Of a stretch of DNA of 39,429 nt, positions 7,336 through 18,700 are shown one piece after another. Made by a program: the position numbers and the translations under genes. The notes beneath the pieces were generated by a model that saw only the letters and a program-made list of their open reading frames with translations, was not told the origin of the DNA and ran no database searches. This DNA comes from CAZMHJ01 sp046350635. Lineage in GTDB: Bacteria; Patescibacteriota; Saccharimonadia; Saccharimonadales; CAIOMD01. The stretch lies in the NCBI GenBank assembly GCA_046350635.1, contig JAXLZY010000006.1:1-39429 (forward strand), in the 5' to 3' direction. The stretch's first letter is position 1. Each line of letters begins with the position of its first letter.

Positions 7336-9363
7336 ATGAGTAAGGATACTAACCGATTTTCGAGTTTTAAGAGCCGAGCAAAACGAATGACAAAAAAGTC
7401 AGACAAGAATAAAGGAGTTAAGGTTAATCGAAGTGTGGGTGACCGATTAAAGGCCCACAAAGACGACCGTGCGCGCAAGCGGGCGGAGTATTTGTCTACG
7501 CTTCCTAAAAACCCGATTAAACGCTTCTTTTATCGCCTACACCCTAAGCGCTTATACAAGTATTGGTTTAGCCGCGAAGGTGGCATTATGGCACTTAAGG
7601 TGCTTGGCATTGGTTTTGCAGTAGCCATGGTACTCACCTTGGCTGTTTTTGCGTACTTTAGAAAAGATTTACCGAAAAACATTACCGATCTTAAAACCTG
7701 TTCGCAAGGAGCAAGCACCACTTATTATGACCGCACTGGTCAGACTCTGCTTTGGGCTAGCTCAGGTGACGTAGAGTGTTATCCTGTTAAGTTCGATCAA
7801 ATTTCACCTTATCTTCGTGACGCTGTTATCGCATCAGAAGATAAAGACTTCTATAAGCACGGTGGTTTTAGTGCCCAAGGGCTGCTCCGTGCCGGGGTTA
7901 ATAACTTACAGGGTGGTAGCACCCAAGGTGGCTCAACGATTACACAGCAGTTTGTTAAAAACTCACTATTAACACAAGACCGTACCTTCTCTCGTAAGAT
8001 TAAAGAGCTAATACTGTCTATCGAACTTGAACGCAGTTATTCTAAAGACGAGATTCTTAATGCCTATCTTAACGAGATTCCTTTTGGTGCAACTTATGAT
8101 GGTGCTGAAGCAGCTGCACGGGGTTACTTTAATAAGTCAGCTAAAGATTTAACTCTCGACGAAGCCGCCCTATTAACCGCTATCATCCCTGCACCGACAT
8201 ACTATTCGCCTTATGGTAAACATACCGATGAACTCGTTCAACGACAGCACTATAAATTAGACCAGATGGTAGACCAAGGCTATATCAAGAAAGCCGATGC
8301 CGATGCGGCTAAAAAAGTTGATACCCTTGCGAAACTTTCGACCAGTCGTAATAAGTACAAAAATATCATTGCTCCATATTTTGTGCTTGAAGTACAAGAG
8401 CAGCTCGAAGCCAAGTACGGTACTAATAATGTTCAGCGTCAAGGATACAAAGTCATTACTACACTTGATCTTCGCTTGCAAAAACTTGCCGAACAAACGG
8501 TTGCTGATGTAATGCCTCGGGTGGTACGAAACAATGGTGACAATATGGCCGTGGTGGCGCTCGATGCACAAAAAGGCCAAGTTTTAGCTGAAGTTGGTGG
8601 TCGTGATTTTAACTATCCAGGATTTGGGCAGGCAAATATGGCAACGACTCCTCGTAGCCCTGGTTCATCGTTCAAGCCGTACGACTATTCAGCTCTTATG
8701 ACCCAAAATAAAAGCTGGGGGGCAGGTAGCACTTTGTACGACCTATCAACCGATTTTGGCGGTGGCTGGCGTCCTCACGACTACGATAACCGCGAACCCG
8801 GTGCTATGAGTATGCGTCAAGCGCTCGGTGGCTCTCGTAACATCCCTGCTATCAAAGCAATGTACATTGCCGGTATACAAAACACTATCGACCTCGCTAA
8901 GAAGATGGGTGTTGTTAGCGGAACATCCTGCGAACCAAACTGTGGCCTTTCGGCTGCGATTGGTGACGGTAGCGAAATCCGCCTCGACGAACACGTTAAT
9001 GGCTATGCAACACTCGCGCGTGGTGGTAAATACAAGCCCGAGACCTACATGCTAAAAGTGTCTGATGCACGCGACAAAGTACTATACGAATGGAAAGACA
9101 CCGCTGGCGAACAAGTGCTTGACCCTCAGATTGCCTACATCTTGGCGAGCATGATGAGTGACCCTAAGGTTAGTTACTTTGGTAACAGCTACCGTTTGAA
9201 CAACGGCTTTGCATCTGCCATGAAGACCGGTACAACAAACAACCTCGATAACGGTTGGCTCATGGGCTATACCCCTAACTTGGTGTACGGTTTATGGACC
9301 GGCCGCCAGAACGACAACAAGAGTATGGTTACCTACACTGATGTATTCTTGGGGCCAGCCTGA
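7336..9363 (+). CDS. Class A penicillin-binding protein (transglycosylase/transpeptidase), main part
   Basis: Polymerises and cross-links peptidoglycan at the outer face of the membrane. A basic cytoplasmic N-terminus (residues 1-90) precedes a single membrane span (about 91-109). The GT51 glycosyltransferase domain shows ASEDKDFYKHGGFS with catalytic Glu, GGSTITQQFVKN and LNEIPFG. The transpeptidase domain shows SPGSSFKPYDY (SxxK), GGSRNIPA (SxN) and MKTGTTNN (KTG). After 675 residues the frame ends at TGA 9361-9363 within VFLGPA, but the sequence continues in the -1 frame (LNKFMTQAHQ) into the next entry. One missing base near 9360 explains this. Joined, the protein would be about 897 residues. 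A frameshifted but probably functional gene. Confidence 0.93.
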   Translation: MSKDTNRFSSFKSRAKRMTKKSDKNKGVKVNRSVGDRLKAHKDDRARKRAEYLSTLPKNPIKRFFYRLHPKRLYKYWFSREGGIMALKVLGIGFAVAMVLTLAVFAYFRKDLPKNITDLKTCSQGASTTYYDRTGQTLLWASSGDVECYPVKFDQISPYLRDAVIASEDKDFYKHGGFSAQGLLRAGVNNLQGGSTQGGSTITQQFVKNSLLTQDRTFSRKIKELILSIELERSYSKDEILNAYLNEIPFGATYDGAEAAARGYFNKSAKDLTLDEAALLTAIIPAPTYYSPYGKHTDELVQRQHYKLDQMVDQGYIKKADADAAKKVDTLAKLSTSRNKYKNIIAPYFVLEVQEQLEAKYGTNNVQRQGYKVITTLDLRLQKLAEQTVADVMPRVVRNNGDNMAVVALDAQKGQVLAEVGGRDFNYPGFGQANMATTPRSPGSSFKPYDYSALMTQNKSWGAGSTLYDLSTDFGGGWRPHDYDNREPGAMSMRQALGGSRNIPAIKAMYIAGIQNTIDLAKKMGVVSGTSCEPNCGLSAAIGDGSEIRLDEHVNGYATLARGGKYKPETYMLKVSDARDKVLYEWKDTAGEQVLDPQIAYILASMMSDPKVSYFGNSYRLNNGFASAMKTGTTNNLDNGWLMGYTPNLVYGLWTGRQNDNKSMVTYTDVFLGPA

Positions 9364-9371
9364 ACAAGTTC

Positions 9372-10028
9372 ATGACACAAGCTCATCAAATTCTCGGATA
9401 TAAAGGTAGTGGCTGGACGCAACCAGCAGGCATAAAGAAGGTTTGTATTAATCAAACTACCGGCTACGCAACAACCAGTGGCGGTAACTGTGATATCTTC
9501 CCTAGTTGGTATCAGCCACAATACCCAGACAGTACTAAAACTGCAGCTATTGATACCGTAAGTAAAAAATTAGCCACGGAATGTACACCAGAACTGGCTA
9601 AGCAAAGTATTACAGGCGGTGGTATCCGTTCAGAGCTACCAACAAGTGACTCAATGTACAATAACTGGATTAAACCCGTACAAGCTCGATATGGTTCGGC
9701 TGGTGGGGCAATCCCGACCGACAAGGATGATGTTCATACCTGCGACCCGGCAGACAAGCCAACCATTAGCAACCTAACAATTACTCCGGCAGGCGCTGGC
9801 AGTTACAAAATCAGTGTTACGGTTGCTCAGGGTAAAAACCCATTAACTACCGTTAACTTCAAAGCAAACGGATCAATCATTGACGGAGGTGCTGTTACAG
9901 TAAGCAGTAGCGGAACGTATGATGTTACTTACACTCCTGGTGGTACAGATTCTGTTCAAATAACAGCTCAGGTCATCGACAGTGTCTTATACGACGCCAC
10001 AACTGAACCAAAGCCATTAGCTCCTTAA
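9372..10028 (+). CDS. C-terminal part of the class A PBP, in a shifted frame
   Basis: This reading frame is open directly from the end of the PBP catalytic domain (LNKF before the ATG at 9372) and continues it: MTQAHQILGYKGSGWTQPAG, a short linker, then a Ser/Thr-rich beta-type region of about 100 residues (from TISNLTITPAGAG to PLAP) that looks like an immunoglobulin/FN3-type extracellular domain. No Shine-Dalgarno precedes ATG 9372, so it is not an independent gene. KKVCINQTTGYATTSGGNC keeps the pattern typical of the region after the KTG motif in class A PBPs. It ends just before a strong terminator. Confidence 0.85.
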   Translation: MTQAHQILGYKGSGWTQPAGIKKVCINQTTGYATTSGGNCDIFPSWYQPQYPDSTKTAAIDTVSKKLATECTPELAKQSITGGGIRSELPTSDSMYNNWIKPVQARYGSAGGAIPTDKDDVHTCDPADKPTISNLTITPAGAGSYKISVTVAQGKNPLTTVNFKANGSIIDGGAVTVSSSGTYDVTYTPGGTDSVQITAQVIDSVLYDATTEPKPLAP

Positions 10029-10046
10029 GTTTTGTGTCCGCACTTC

Positions 10047-10075
10047 AAAAAACCGCCTGCGTAAGGCGGTTTTTT
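10047..10075. terminator. Bidirectional terminator between PBP and PIN/TRAM gene
   Basis: AAAAAACCGCC, loop TGCGTAA, GGCGGTTTTTT: an 11-bp perfect stem with A and T runs, serving the rightward PBP and leftward PIN/TRAM genes. Confidence 0.92.
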
Positions 10076-10093
10076 GGTTAGAGTCAACTTGAC

Positions 10094-10996
10094 CTACTTA
10101 TCTGACATTTCATCAACCGCAGAAAACAGTGAAGCTTCGCGACTTGTCATGCGATTTTTTTGTTGACCTTGTTTTGGTGTCGTTCGATACCTACGCTGTA
10201 CACCTGAACGTTGTGACGCAGGCGCTACTGCTCTGGGCTGTCGACTTGTCGGTTGAGGTTTTTCTACTATACGACGTACTTTTTCAACCGTCTGCTTTGG
10301 AGCGGGCGTATCTGGCTGTACTTTACTACCAAATAACATCTTGCCGGCTACTGTTTGATGGGTACGAGTAATATTAACTTTAATTGTTTTGCCTATATCT
10401 CGCTTAGCGCCATCAATTACAATCATCGTGCCATCTTCCATATATCCGACACCCTGGTCACGATTACTACCGGCTTGCACAATTTTTACCTCAAATGCTT
10501 CACCTGGTAATGCTACCGGGCGCAAAGCCTGAGATAATTCATTAACATTCAACACACGAATACCTTCTATGCTTGCAACCTGGTTTAAATTGAAGTCAGT
10601 CGTAAATAGCTCGGCATTAATTTTTTTAGCAAGTTTAACGAGCTTGTCGTCGGTCGTGCTTGCCTGTACTTTGGTACGTTCAATCGTAAGTGTTACATTT
10701 GGCTCGCGCTGTAATTGTTGAACAACCTCAAGCCCAAAGCGTGCTCGCTCGCGCTTATGTGAATCATTGCCATCGGCAAGTAGCTGCAACTCGGCAACAA
10801 TAAATTCTGGTACTGCTAATTCATAGGGTATAAAACCAACTTTAGCGAGCTCTACTACTCGCCCATCAATAAGTGCCGAGCTATCCATGAGCGCTACGGG
10901 ATGCTTACTTTTTTTAGTGATAATTCGGGGCCATTCTTTGACCACCACAATGACGCCAATAGCAATAATAGCTATCGTTTGAAAAAAATCTAACAT
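10094..10996 (-). CDS. Membrane-anchored PIN/TRAM-domain protein (YacL-like)
   Basis: A 300-residue protein with one N-terminal membrane helix (MLDFFQTIAIIAIGVIVVV). Next comes a PIN-like ribonuclease domain (about residues 35-150) with acidic residues in ALMDSSALIDGR, PEFIVAELQ and FTTDFNLNQVA, and then a TRAM domain (about 165-225, GEAFEVKIVQAGSNRDQGVGY). The basic low-complexity tail is rich in Pro, Gln and Arg. This is the layout of Bacillus YacL. The exact substrate is not known; an RNase role is inferred from the PIN fold. It follows radA by 12 nt with AAAGAGAATAT before ATG, so it is in the radA operon. Confidence 0.88.
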   Translation of the reverse strand: MLDFFQTIAIIAIGVIVVVKEWPRIITKKSKHPVALMDSSALIDGRVVELAKVGFIPYELAVPEFIVAELQLLADGNDSHKRERARFGLEVVQQLQREPNVTLTIERTKVQASTTDDKLVKLAKKINAELFTTDFNLNQVASIEGIRVLNVNELSQALRPVALPGEAFEVKIVQAGSNRDQGVGYMEDGTMIVIDGAKRDIGKTIKVNITRTHQTVAGKMLFGSKVQPDTPAPKQTVEKVRRIVEKPQPTSRQPRAVAPASQRSGVQRRYRTTPKQGQQKNRMTSREASLFSAVDEMSDK

Positions 10997-11008
10997 ATAT
11001 TCTCTTTC

Positions 11009-12364
11009 TTAATCTTTTGATAAAAAGCTGTTGAGCGCTGTGCGCACATCAGCCATTTGATGCAATTCTTTGGGTACATTAGAGCCCCTAATTTTAGGAC
11101 CAATCGCATCAGCAAATCCTAGTTTTTTAGCTTCGGCGATACGTTTATCTGCCCAAGGCACATGGCGGATTTCACCGCTTAGGCCTACCTCGCCAAACAC
11201 AACTGCGTCTTTTTTAAGTTGCATTCCCTTTGATGCTGAGGCAATTGCCATACATATCGCTAAATCGGCTGCAGGTTCGGTAATTTTCATACCACCCACA
11301 ATATTAATATAAATATCTTTGTCGGCCAGTTTTAGCTTGGTACGACGCTCGAGCATAGCAACTAATAAATTAAGCCTGTTTAAATCTATGCCCGCTGCTG
11401 CCCGTTTTGGGTAGCCATAACTCGTCGTGTTAACTAGTGCTTGGACTTCCACCAAAATTGGGCGCGTGCCCTCAAGGGTGGCAAGCACAATTGAACCGTC
11501 ACTTACCTGTCGTTCTGCCAGGAGCGCTGCCGATGGATTGTCGACAACCTTAAGGCCTGTGTCGACCATTTCTAGTATGGCTGCTTCGTTCGTAGAACCA
11601 AAACGGTTCTTTATACACCTAAGTACCCTAAAGCCACCGTAGCGGTCACCCTCGAGCTGCAGTACTACGTCTACCGCATGTTCGAGCACTTTTGGCCCGG
11701 CAATACTACCTTCTTTGGTGACATGACCAACCAGAATGAGTGCTGTTTTAGCCTGCTTTGCGGCTGCGGTAAGTAGCTGTGTGCTATTGGTTACTTGACT
11801 AACGCTCCCTGGAACGCCCGTAATTTCGGCCGCCGCAATCGTTTGAATAGAGTCAACAATTACTAAATCATACTTATCAGTAGCGATTGTTGCTGCAATA
11901 TCATTAGCACTCGTGCTGCTAACAATATGCAGATTATCGTCAAGCGCACCAAGGCGTTGACCACGCAGACTCACTTGCTCTGGTGACTCCTCACCACTCA
12001 CGTATAAAACTTGTACGTTTTTCGCAGCGTTGTAGGCCAGTTGCAATAAAAGCGTACTTTTACCAATGCCTGGCTGGCCGACAATTAATACCACGCTTGC
12101 TGGCACAATGCCGCCACCTAGCACCTCATCAATATCAGCGATGCCGAGGCTTAAGCGCTTAGTACCTGTAAATGATTTTTTATCGAGCGAGACAGGTTTT
12201 AATATATTACCGCTTGCTAAAGCTTGCTCGGTTTTACTACCACCGCGCAAATCGACCTGCTGCTCGAGCGTGTTCCATGCACCACATATACTGCACTTGC
12301 CTGCCCAGCTCGAATGATTCGCGCCACAGGCACTACAAACATATGCCACTTTTGTCTTCGCCAT
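11009..12364 (-). CDS. radA: DNA repair protein RadA
   Basis: A RecA-like ATPase that helps branch migration in recombination. The 451-residue length is normal. It has the N-terminal C4 zinc finger (CSACGANHSSWAGKCSICGAW split around residues 10-30), Walker A GQPGIGKST (about 95), Walker B LVIVDSIQT, the RadA signature KNRFG and the C-terminal Lon-protease-like domain (GGMKITEPAADLAI, EVGLSGEIRHV). ATG at 12364 has no Shine-Dalgarno; TGT-TAAACT lies 6 nt upstream, suggesting a leaderless mRNA. It precedes the YacL-like gene. Confidence 0.97.
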   Translation of the reverse strand: MAKTKVAYVCSACGANHSSWAGKCSICGAWNTLEQQVDLRGGSKTEQALASGNILKPVSLDKKSFTGTKRLSLGIADIDEVLGGGIVPASVVLIVGQPGIGKSTLLLQLAYNAAKNVQVLYVSGEESPEQVSLRGQRLGALDDNLHIVSSTSANDIAATIATDKYDLVIVDSIQTIAAAEITGVPGSVSQVTNSTQLLTAAAKQAKTALILVGHVTKEGSIAGPKVLEHAVDVVLQLEGDRYGGFRVLRCIKNRFGSTNEAAILEMVDTGLKVVDNPSAALLAERQVSDGSIVLATLEGTRPILVEVQALVNTTSYGYPKRAAAGIDLNRLNLLVAMLERRTKLKLADKDIYINIVGGMKITEPAADLAICMAIASASKGMQLKKDAVVFGEVGLSGEIRHVPWADKRIAEAKKLGFADAIGPKIRGSNVPKELHQMADVRTALNSFLSKD

Positions 12365-12370
12365 GTCTCT

Positions 12371-12376
12371 AGTTTA
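12371..12376 (-). promoter_or_regulatory. Extended -10 (TGT-TAAACT) of radA
   Basis: TGT followed by TAAACT, 6 nt before the radA ATG. No good -35. This spacing puts the transcription start on the start codon. Confidence 0.4.
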
Positions 12377-12416
12377 ACAGATGGATTTTAAGAATATTTT
12401 TAATTAAAAGAGCTCT

Positions 12417-12767
12417 TTAGTCATCATTCACGAAATTAACAGACATTTTTCTGTGAAAATCATCCCAACTTTTAAATTCCAGTTTAGAAAACTTAGATTG
12501 TATATCTTCTTTAGCAAGGGCTAGATCAAACATGTCTTGAAGAATAACTTTGTCAGCGCTTACTGACTCATCGGCATTTTCATCGTTTATGTATTCGCTT
12601 GAACAAACTGGGACATAATACCATTCATGTATTGCAGCCTTTTGAGATTTATCATACAAATCTAGCGCAAGCCAAGCGAGCCATTTAGTGCCCTTCTTGC
12701 CAAACTCGCTTTCGGCTGAGGGCAGGGTACTCTCGACTCTTATATCAGCTATTTCTACATCTATCAT
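12417..12767 (-). CDS. Candidate immunity protein for the upstream YD-repeat toxin
   Basis: Start taken at ATG 12767, two bases after the toxin stop, rather than the in-frame 12827, which overlaps the toxin end. The product is about 116 residues (MIDVEIADIRVESTLPSAES), acidic, with no signal peptide or membrane span, so it is cytoplasmic. It has the size, charge and position expected of an immunity protein. WYYVPVCSSEYI near the middle resembles the 'VCTPxWL' region of Imm8-type immunity proteins, but this is a weak impression, not an assignment. Translation is probably coupled to the toxin gene. No clear terminator follows before radA. Confidence 0.7.
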   Translation of the reverse strand: MIDVEIADIRVESTLPSAESEFGKKGTKWLAWLALDLYDKSQKAAIHEWYYVPVCSSEYINDENADESVSADKVILQDMFDLALAKEDIQSKFSKLEFKSWDDFHRKMSVNFVNDD

Positions 12768-12769
12768 AA

Positions 12770-15700
12770 CTAGAACCAACCTTTTATCCTTAAGTGTGCA
12801 TTTATTTTTCGATTTGGATAATTCCATTTTTTAGCTGCACTGATTCTTTTTTCAAAATTTGCCGTAAGTTGACCAGCCCTAGGACCGGTTTGCTTTAGGA
12901 CAGGAGGTCTGTATCTAGCCAAGCCATCTCTACTAACATTTGAGGTTACTGATTTAGTCCACATCTTACCTGCAACATAGCTAGTTACCCTTCCGGCAGT
13001 CCCCAAATCTTTAGCTCCAGAGTTAGCCAGTTTTACGATTCTCGCAGCTTTGAAGGCCACTCCTGCCGCACCTGCACCTACCGCAGCCAAGGCTATTGTA
13101 CCAGCCATGATTGCTGCTTGCCTATAATCACCAGATGCAGCATAAGAAGCAGCCGATACTGCTGCCGCAGCCATGCCTATTGGTCCGGGTATTACAGCTG
13201 CAAAACTAGTTACAAGTGCTACCTTAGCAAACGCTTTCTTCCACGCAAACTCACCACTCAAATCGAAGTCATTAACAGGGTCGTTAACATAGACGTACGC
13301 GTTGTCAGTGCCTCCCTCGACCGGATCAACTTGTGCAAATCGCCCAATGCTTGCGAGGTAGACACGGGCACCCATTTGCACGACAGGGATACTAAAGTTC
13401 GTTTCTGAAAGTTTTTGATACTGGCCGGTGTACGAGTAACTTGCGCCTCTGTCAGCGTTCGTTGGCGCTAACTGGCCATCTATCAATTCACCAAACGGCC
13501 CAGTGACATTGGTACTCAACAATGAACCATCAGATTTAGTCGTCGCAAAGTTATCACCATGGATATTAGGCAAGCTAAACGTCATTTGCGCACTTGGATC
13601 ACTTGCGTTTGGTCGAATTGTAACAAGCACGTTACCGGGCAAGGTTACATACTTTTCGACTACATTCCATGCATTGTCTCGTATGAAGTCCGGCGTGTCG
13701 CCACTACCAGTAAATCCGTAAAAACTATCACCCGCTGCGCTCCATGTAAGGTCGGTGATACTGTTAATATATCGCCCAATAATTCGATTTTGAACATCAC
13801 GACTGTAGTATGTTGCAATTCCATCACCAGTATCATTTGCGTATTGTTCAATCCCCGTGTTCCTGTCTGAAGCATCATACAGTAGGCGTACAGGTGAATT
13901 AGTTGTCCCAATGGCAGTTGTATTACCATGGTCATCATAATCAACTACGGCAAGCGATGGGTCAGAACCCGCCAGCAGTCTGTCTGCGTTATCGTAACAA
14001 TAGTTCGTGGTCTTGCCGTTTATCGTCTGCGTCATACGGTTACCATTTTTGCCTGCGTTTAGGTTTGCACTCGCTTGAGAACACAGCGCTGTGGTCGTCG
14101 TGCCAAACCCGTAACTATAGTTATTACTACCGACTGTTGCGGATGTTAATCTTCCACCTCCATCATAGGTGTAGCTCTTTGCTAAGCCCTTTTCAGTTCC
14201 ACTCAATACATCACCAGTAACACTTCGATTAACCTGGTCGCTAATTGCGGTAGTTCCATCACCTAGCGTATACGAAAGTCCGTTTACTCGCCCAAGACTA
14301 TCACGTGTGATAGAACCAAGTTTTTGTTGATTTGCGGTAGGATATGCAACGCTAGAGATTCTACTGTATGTATCATATGCAACTGTAGCCAGCACGACTG
14401 AATTAAGCGATTGAGATACTAAACGGTCATAATCATCATAGCCGTAGGTTTCTGAGCCAAGAGGGCTAGAGCGACTTATCAAGTGCCCTGCATTATCATA
14501 TGCACTAGTTGTGACATTGCTGTGCGCATCTTTATACGAGACAACACGGCCGAGCAAATCTGTCTCAACAACGATGGAGCCATTTGAGTCTGAAGTACTT
14601 GTAACAAGTGGGTTACCGTTAACCGCGTAGTTATTACTAATTGTTCGCCCGGTACGTCCGTTTACGTCTGGTATAACTGTCGACAAAACACGACCCCTAT
14701 CATCATAGTTCGTGCACGTCCAAGCATCGTTATTAAACCGAATTGCAACGCCACGGCCTGTGGCATCATATACCGTTTCGCTGGTTCGTGGTGATTGTGG
14801 GCCAGCACCATCTGGATCTGGCTCAATCTTTCCTTTTGCAAATCCTGCTTGGCTAACAGCTGCAGAGTTAGCAACACATGGGTTGGCCCGTGCTTCTGTA
14901 GCGCCATAGTATAGGTAGGTATAGGTATTACCACCAGGCATAGTTTTACTTGTTTGGCGCATTAAACTGCCTGCCTGGTAGGGCTCATATGTGTAGCTCG
15001 TAGTCAAATTAAGCCCGCCAACATCTTCGGTCACCGATTTAGCCTGTGCAAGCTCTGGTTGAGCGCCGTAATCTGTCTTTGTAGTAGTATCACCCGTTTG
15101 ACTATCAAACACTTTACTACTAGTCGTTAACGAATAGGCTGGTTTGAGCATTGTCCCCCAGCGAGCTGTGCTAGTGTTATTTACTCCATTACCGCTAATC
15201 AATACATTAAACGCCATAAGGCCGTTATTTGCATTCGCGTAATCAAACTTAAACCTGTATGGCTTATTTGCTTCTAGATAGATATTACCGTTACCCGTGA
15301 TTATCCCATCGCCACTTCTGTTTGACCATTGGTCTACTACGAGCGTGTCATTTATGTAAAGCCTCGCTGCATCGTCATGATTCACCGAAAGTGCGTATGT
15401 TCCTGTAGCAGGCACAGTCACAGTGCCAGTAGCCGTAAAACCATATCCTTCGAACTGACTGTCTTTCGTAATAGGTGCAGCACGGTTACGAGTGTCTTGC
15501 CAGAACAGATCAGGTGTAGCCGGATCAAATCCTGTTGTGTGATATTTTGGTGCGCCAACTAGGCTGCCACCACTTGCATTAGAGAAATTAAACCAACTTA
15601 CCGCAGCACCCACCATTCCTTCGTCATAATTAGTCTGGGTGTGTGGTACCTGATTTATATAGGTTGCAAGTGGCCTACGGTCCACGCCAAACCAAGTGGA

Positions 15701-18700
15701 TGGTGCTGGCCCATAGCTATCTGTCGGTAAATCATTCGCATCATAAATTGTTGTTGATTTGAGACCTGTTGCATCAGTCGATGACAACAATAGATCTTTT
15801 ACTGCGTCCCATTCCTGCTGAGTTGCATTGCCATCCTTAGCATAGTTTTTGACCGTTCTGTAGAGACTATCATATTCTATGCGTTGGCTGTAACCCTTAG
15901 GCTCTACTTCGCCAATTTCGTTCGTCTGAGTCGCATTATTTAGGTAGTTATAGTTGTGTTGTGCCCTAAAGCCAGCCTCGGTTGTGCTTGGTAGCGTAAT
16001 TGAGCTCGCGCGACCAACCTCATCATACTTAAGTTGGCTTGTGACAGTTGCATTGTCTTGACGAACACCAGCCGCCACCGCATCAAACGCGGTCGCAGTT
16101 TGTTGCTGTGTAATGCGACCCAAATCATCGTAACCAAGGGTTGTCGCAGCATTACCAGGGGTTACGACCCTTGCGAGTAGTCCATTCTTATAGAACATAT
16201 TCGTGATTTGACCATCCGTTGTCTTAAACGCGCAAAGCATGTTAAACGGTGCTTGTGCATCATAGCCACTTGGCGCTGTCGCACAGTTACTATCGCCCGA
16301 GTAGTACAAGGTACCGGTTCGATTAGGATCAGCACCGTCAATTACCACAGTTAATCTTGCTGGTGTACCGTCGTACTTATACTTTAATGACGCTGGTTTT
16401 CTATCATCTGTTGGTGTGCTCGTGCTTGTTAGCTGACCGGCGCTATTAAAGGTGTAAGTTCGGCCGTCACTATCTATCAAAGTAAAGGTACCGTCTGAAT
16501 TACGCGTTAAATAACCATACTCGTTAACCGGTGGTGTGTATGTGCTACCATTCCACTTATATTCGTGCTGGTCACCCTCGGCATCGTACAAAATAACGCT
16601 TTGAGCCTGGATATTTGCATAGTCGTACGCAAGGTCACCATCGGCATCAACACTCATCTGCCAACCGTTAGGTAATGGGTTGATTTTTGTGCTAAGCCAG
16701 GTGCTTGGGATAATCTGCTCCGCTACGGCACCTTTAACATATAAACCAAAGGCTGCTCCACCAACATTTTCATAAAACTCAGCTGTTATTGGTATTGATT
16801 GCCCGGCGCTTAAATTAACCGCTCCACCGTATACGATATTCCAGCCACTATCAACCCAGTCATTCATATAGGCTGATGTGCTTCCGTTTATAAATATTCT
16901 TGATCCGTCATCACTACCTGTTCCAAAGTAGTATGTACCAGTTACTGGTGCTGTAAAATATCCTGTGTATCGAGCCATAAAATTATCACTCGGGCCATAG
17001 GCAACTGGAGCGCTACTTGCCCAGTTGTAGTACATATTTGTTTCACGTCGTGTTAAGAATGAACTCATCTGGTCGGCCGGGAAGACCCGAGAAGCATCGC
17101 TGTAATAGTAACGTCCCATTAAACCGTTATTTTGTGTAACGGTTTTGGGTTCGGTTCGCAACCAGCTCGACAGTATATCTTGATCGGCGCCATCGATTTT
17201 AACCCTGACGCCAAAGTTTGCATTACCACCAATTTCACTAAATAGCACCGTTACTGGGACTATCTGTCCCTCGGTGAATGTTCTGATAGCTGAGTAATTC
17301 CATGCATTACAGCAACCCGCTGATATTGCAGGGGTGGCTTCGTTATTTAGATATAGATTAATGTTGTCATCAACCGCAACACCAAATTGATAGGTACCTG
17401 TCTTAGGCGCAATAAAATACCCTTTATACTTGGCTGAAAAGTTATCGTTAGGTATTACACCTGGTGCTGGCGAACCCAAACCCCAGTTTTGGCTAAGAGT
17501 AGTTTCTGTTCGTTTTACAGACGATGCGCCACTGAACGAATTATTATTCCAATACTCTGCAGTTAAACCTGGTTTACTGCGGTATGGGGAATTGTAATCT
17601 AGATTTAGCCCAATATTACCGCCAAGGGCAGACATAGTATGAGTACCAGTACTCGTTACCACATTACCCGTTGCTAGGTTGACATCTACTGGCCCACCAT
17701 CATCAAAGCTGGCTGCACTATCGTTACCAAGCCGTGCATCATATTTAAAGGATCTTATCCAGTTAGGATTCGTTTGCCAGTTTCCATCATAAGTATAGAC
17801 ATGCCAATAATAAGTCACTCCGTCTTGGAGCATACCTTCGGGGATCGTAAATTGCGTTACACCCTGCATCCAGCCTGTGTTAATTACATTACCTGTTTCT
17901 GCGTCTGAATTCGTGGCAATTCTAAAGTAGTAGTAAACAGGGTCGCCATCTGGGTCGCCAACTGGATTAACTTGTAGTGAAGGTTGGTCGGTTACAACAA
18001 CCTGTTTATCAGCTGGCGTAATTGGCGTGGTCATCCCTGGACCACTGTTCATGGTATATTCTATCCAGCTATTGTCAGCATCAAAGCCTTTCCACGTCGT
18101 GTAGGCACGTTCTTCGCCATTAAGAATATAGGTTGGGCCTGTGTCGCCAATACTTGCTTGTTTTTGCAATAATGCAGTGATATTAATATTGCCGTTTGAG
18201 CCAAACCAAGAGCTGGCGCGCGGGCTATTCCAATCAATACAGTTATAACCCCAACATGCGGCGCGAGAAACCTCGGTGTACAAACCTTCGGTTGTACCAA
18301 TACCTGCACGCTTATTTAATATTAGGTTTGCGCCTAATATCTGCTTGCCTGGCAATTCCGGCATTGAAACCCAGAATACCGTTCGCCATCCCTTCCAGCC
18401 ATTGTTATAAAGATATCCAGCGTTCATATAGCACGAGCTTGACGAACAAACATATCCATCGGATTTATAGGCAGTATAGTTCCAGCCGACATTTGGGCTG
18501 CGACGCCACGATGGGTCGATAATAATTGGGAAATCAGCCGAGTTTTGTTGCCTTAGCCAATTTCCATCTAATGTTACCGTAAGAATTCCGTTTTTAAACT
18601 CTTGTGTTGCACGCGTTTCACTTATTGGGCCTTGCGTCTGCAACGTGACAGAAAGAGGTGCAAGCTTTTGCTCGGTTCCTTCGATATCAAAACCACCATC

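Noticed and set aside
12768..12827. Earlier start for the immunity candidate at 12827
   Set aside because: It would overlap the toxin end by 58 bp; ATG 12767 two bases after the toxin stop is the better coupled start.
13118..18522. Several open frames of 60-110 codons opposite the YD-repeat gene
   Set aside because: They are antisense shadows without Shine-Dalgarno or protein-like composition.
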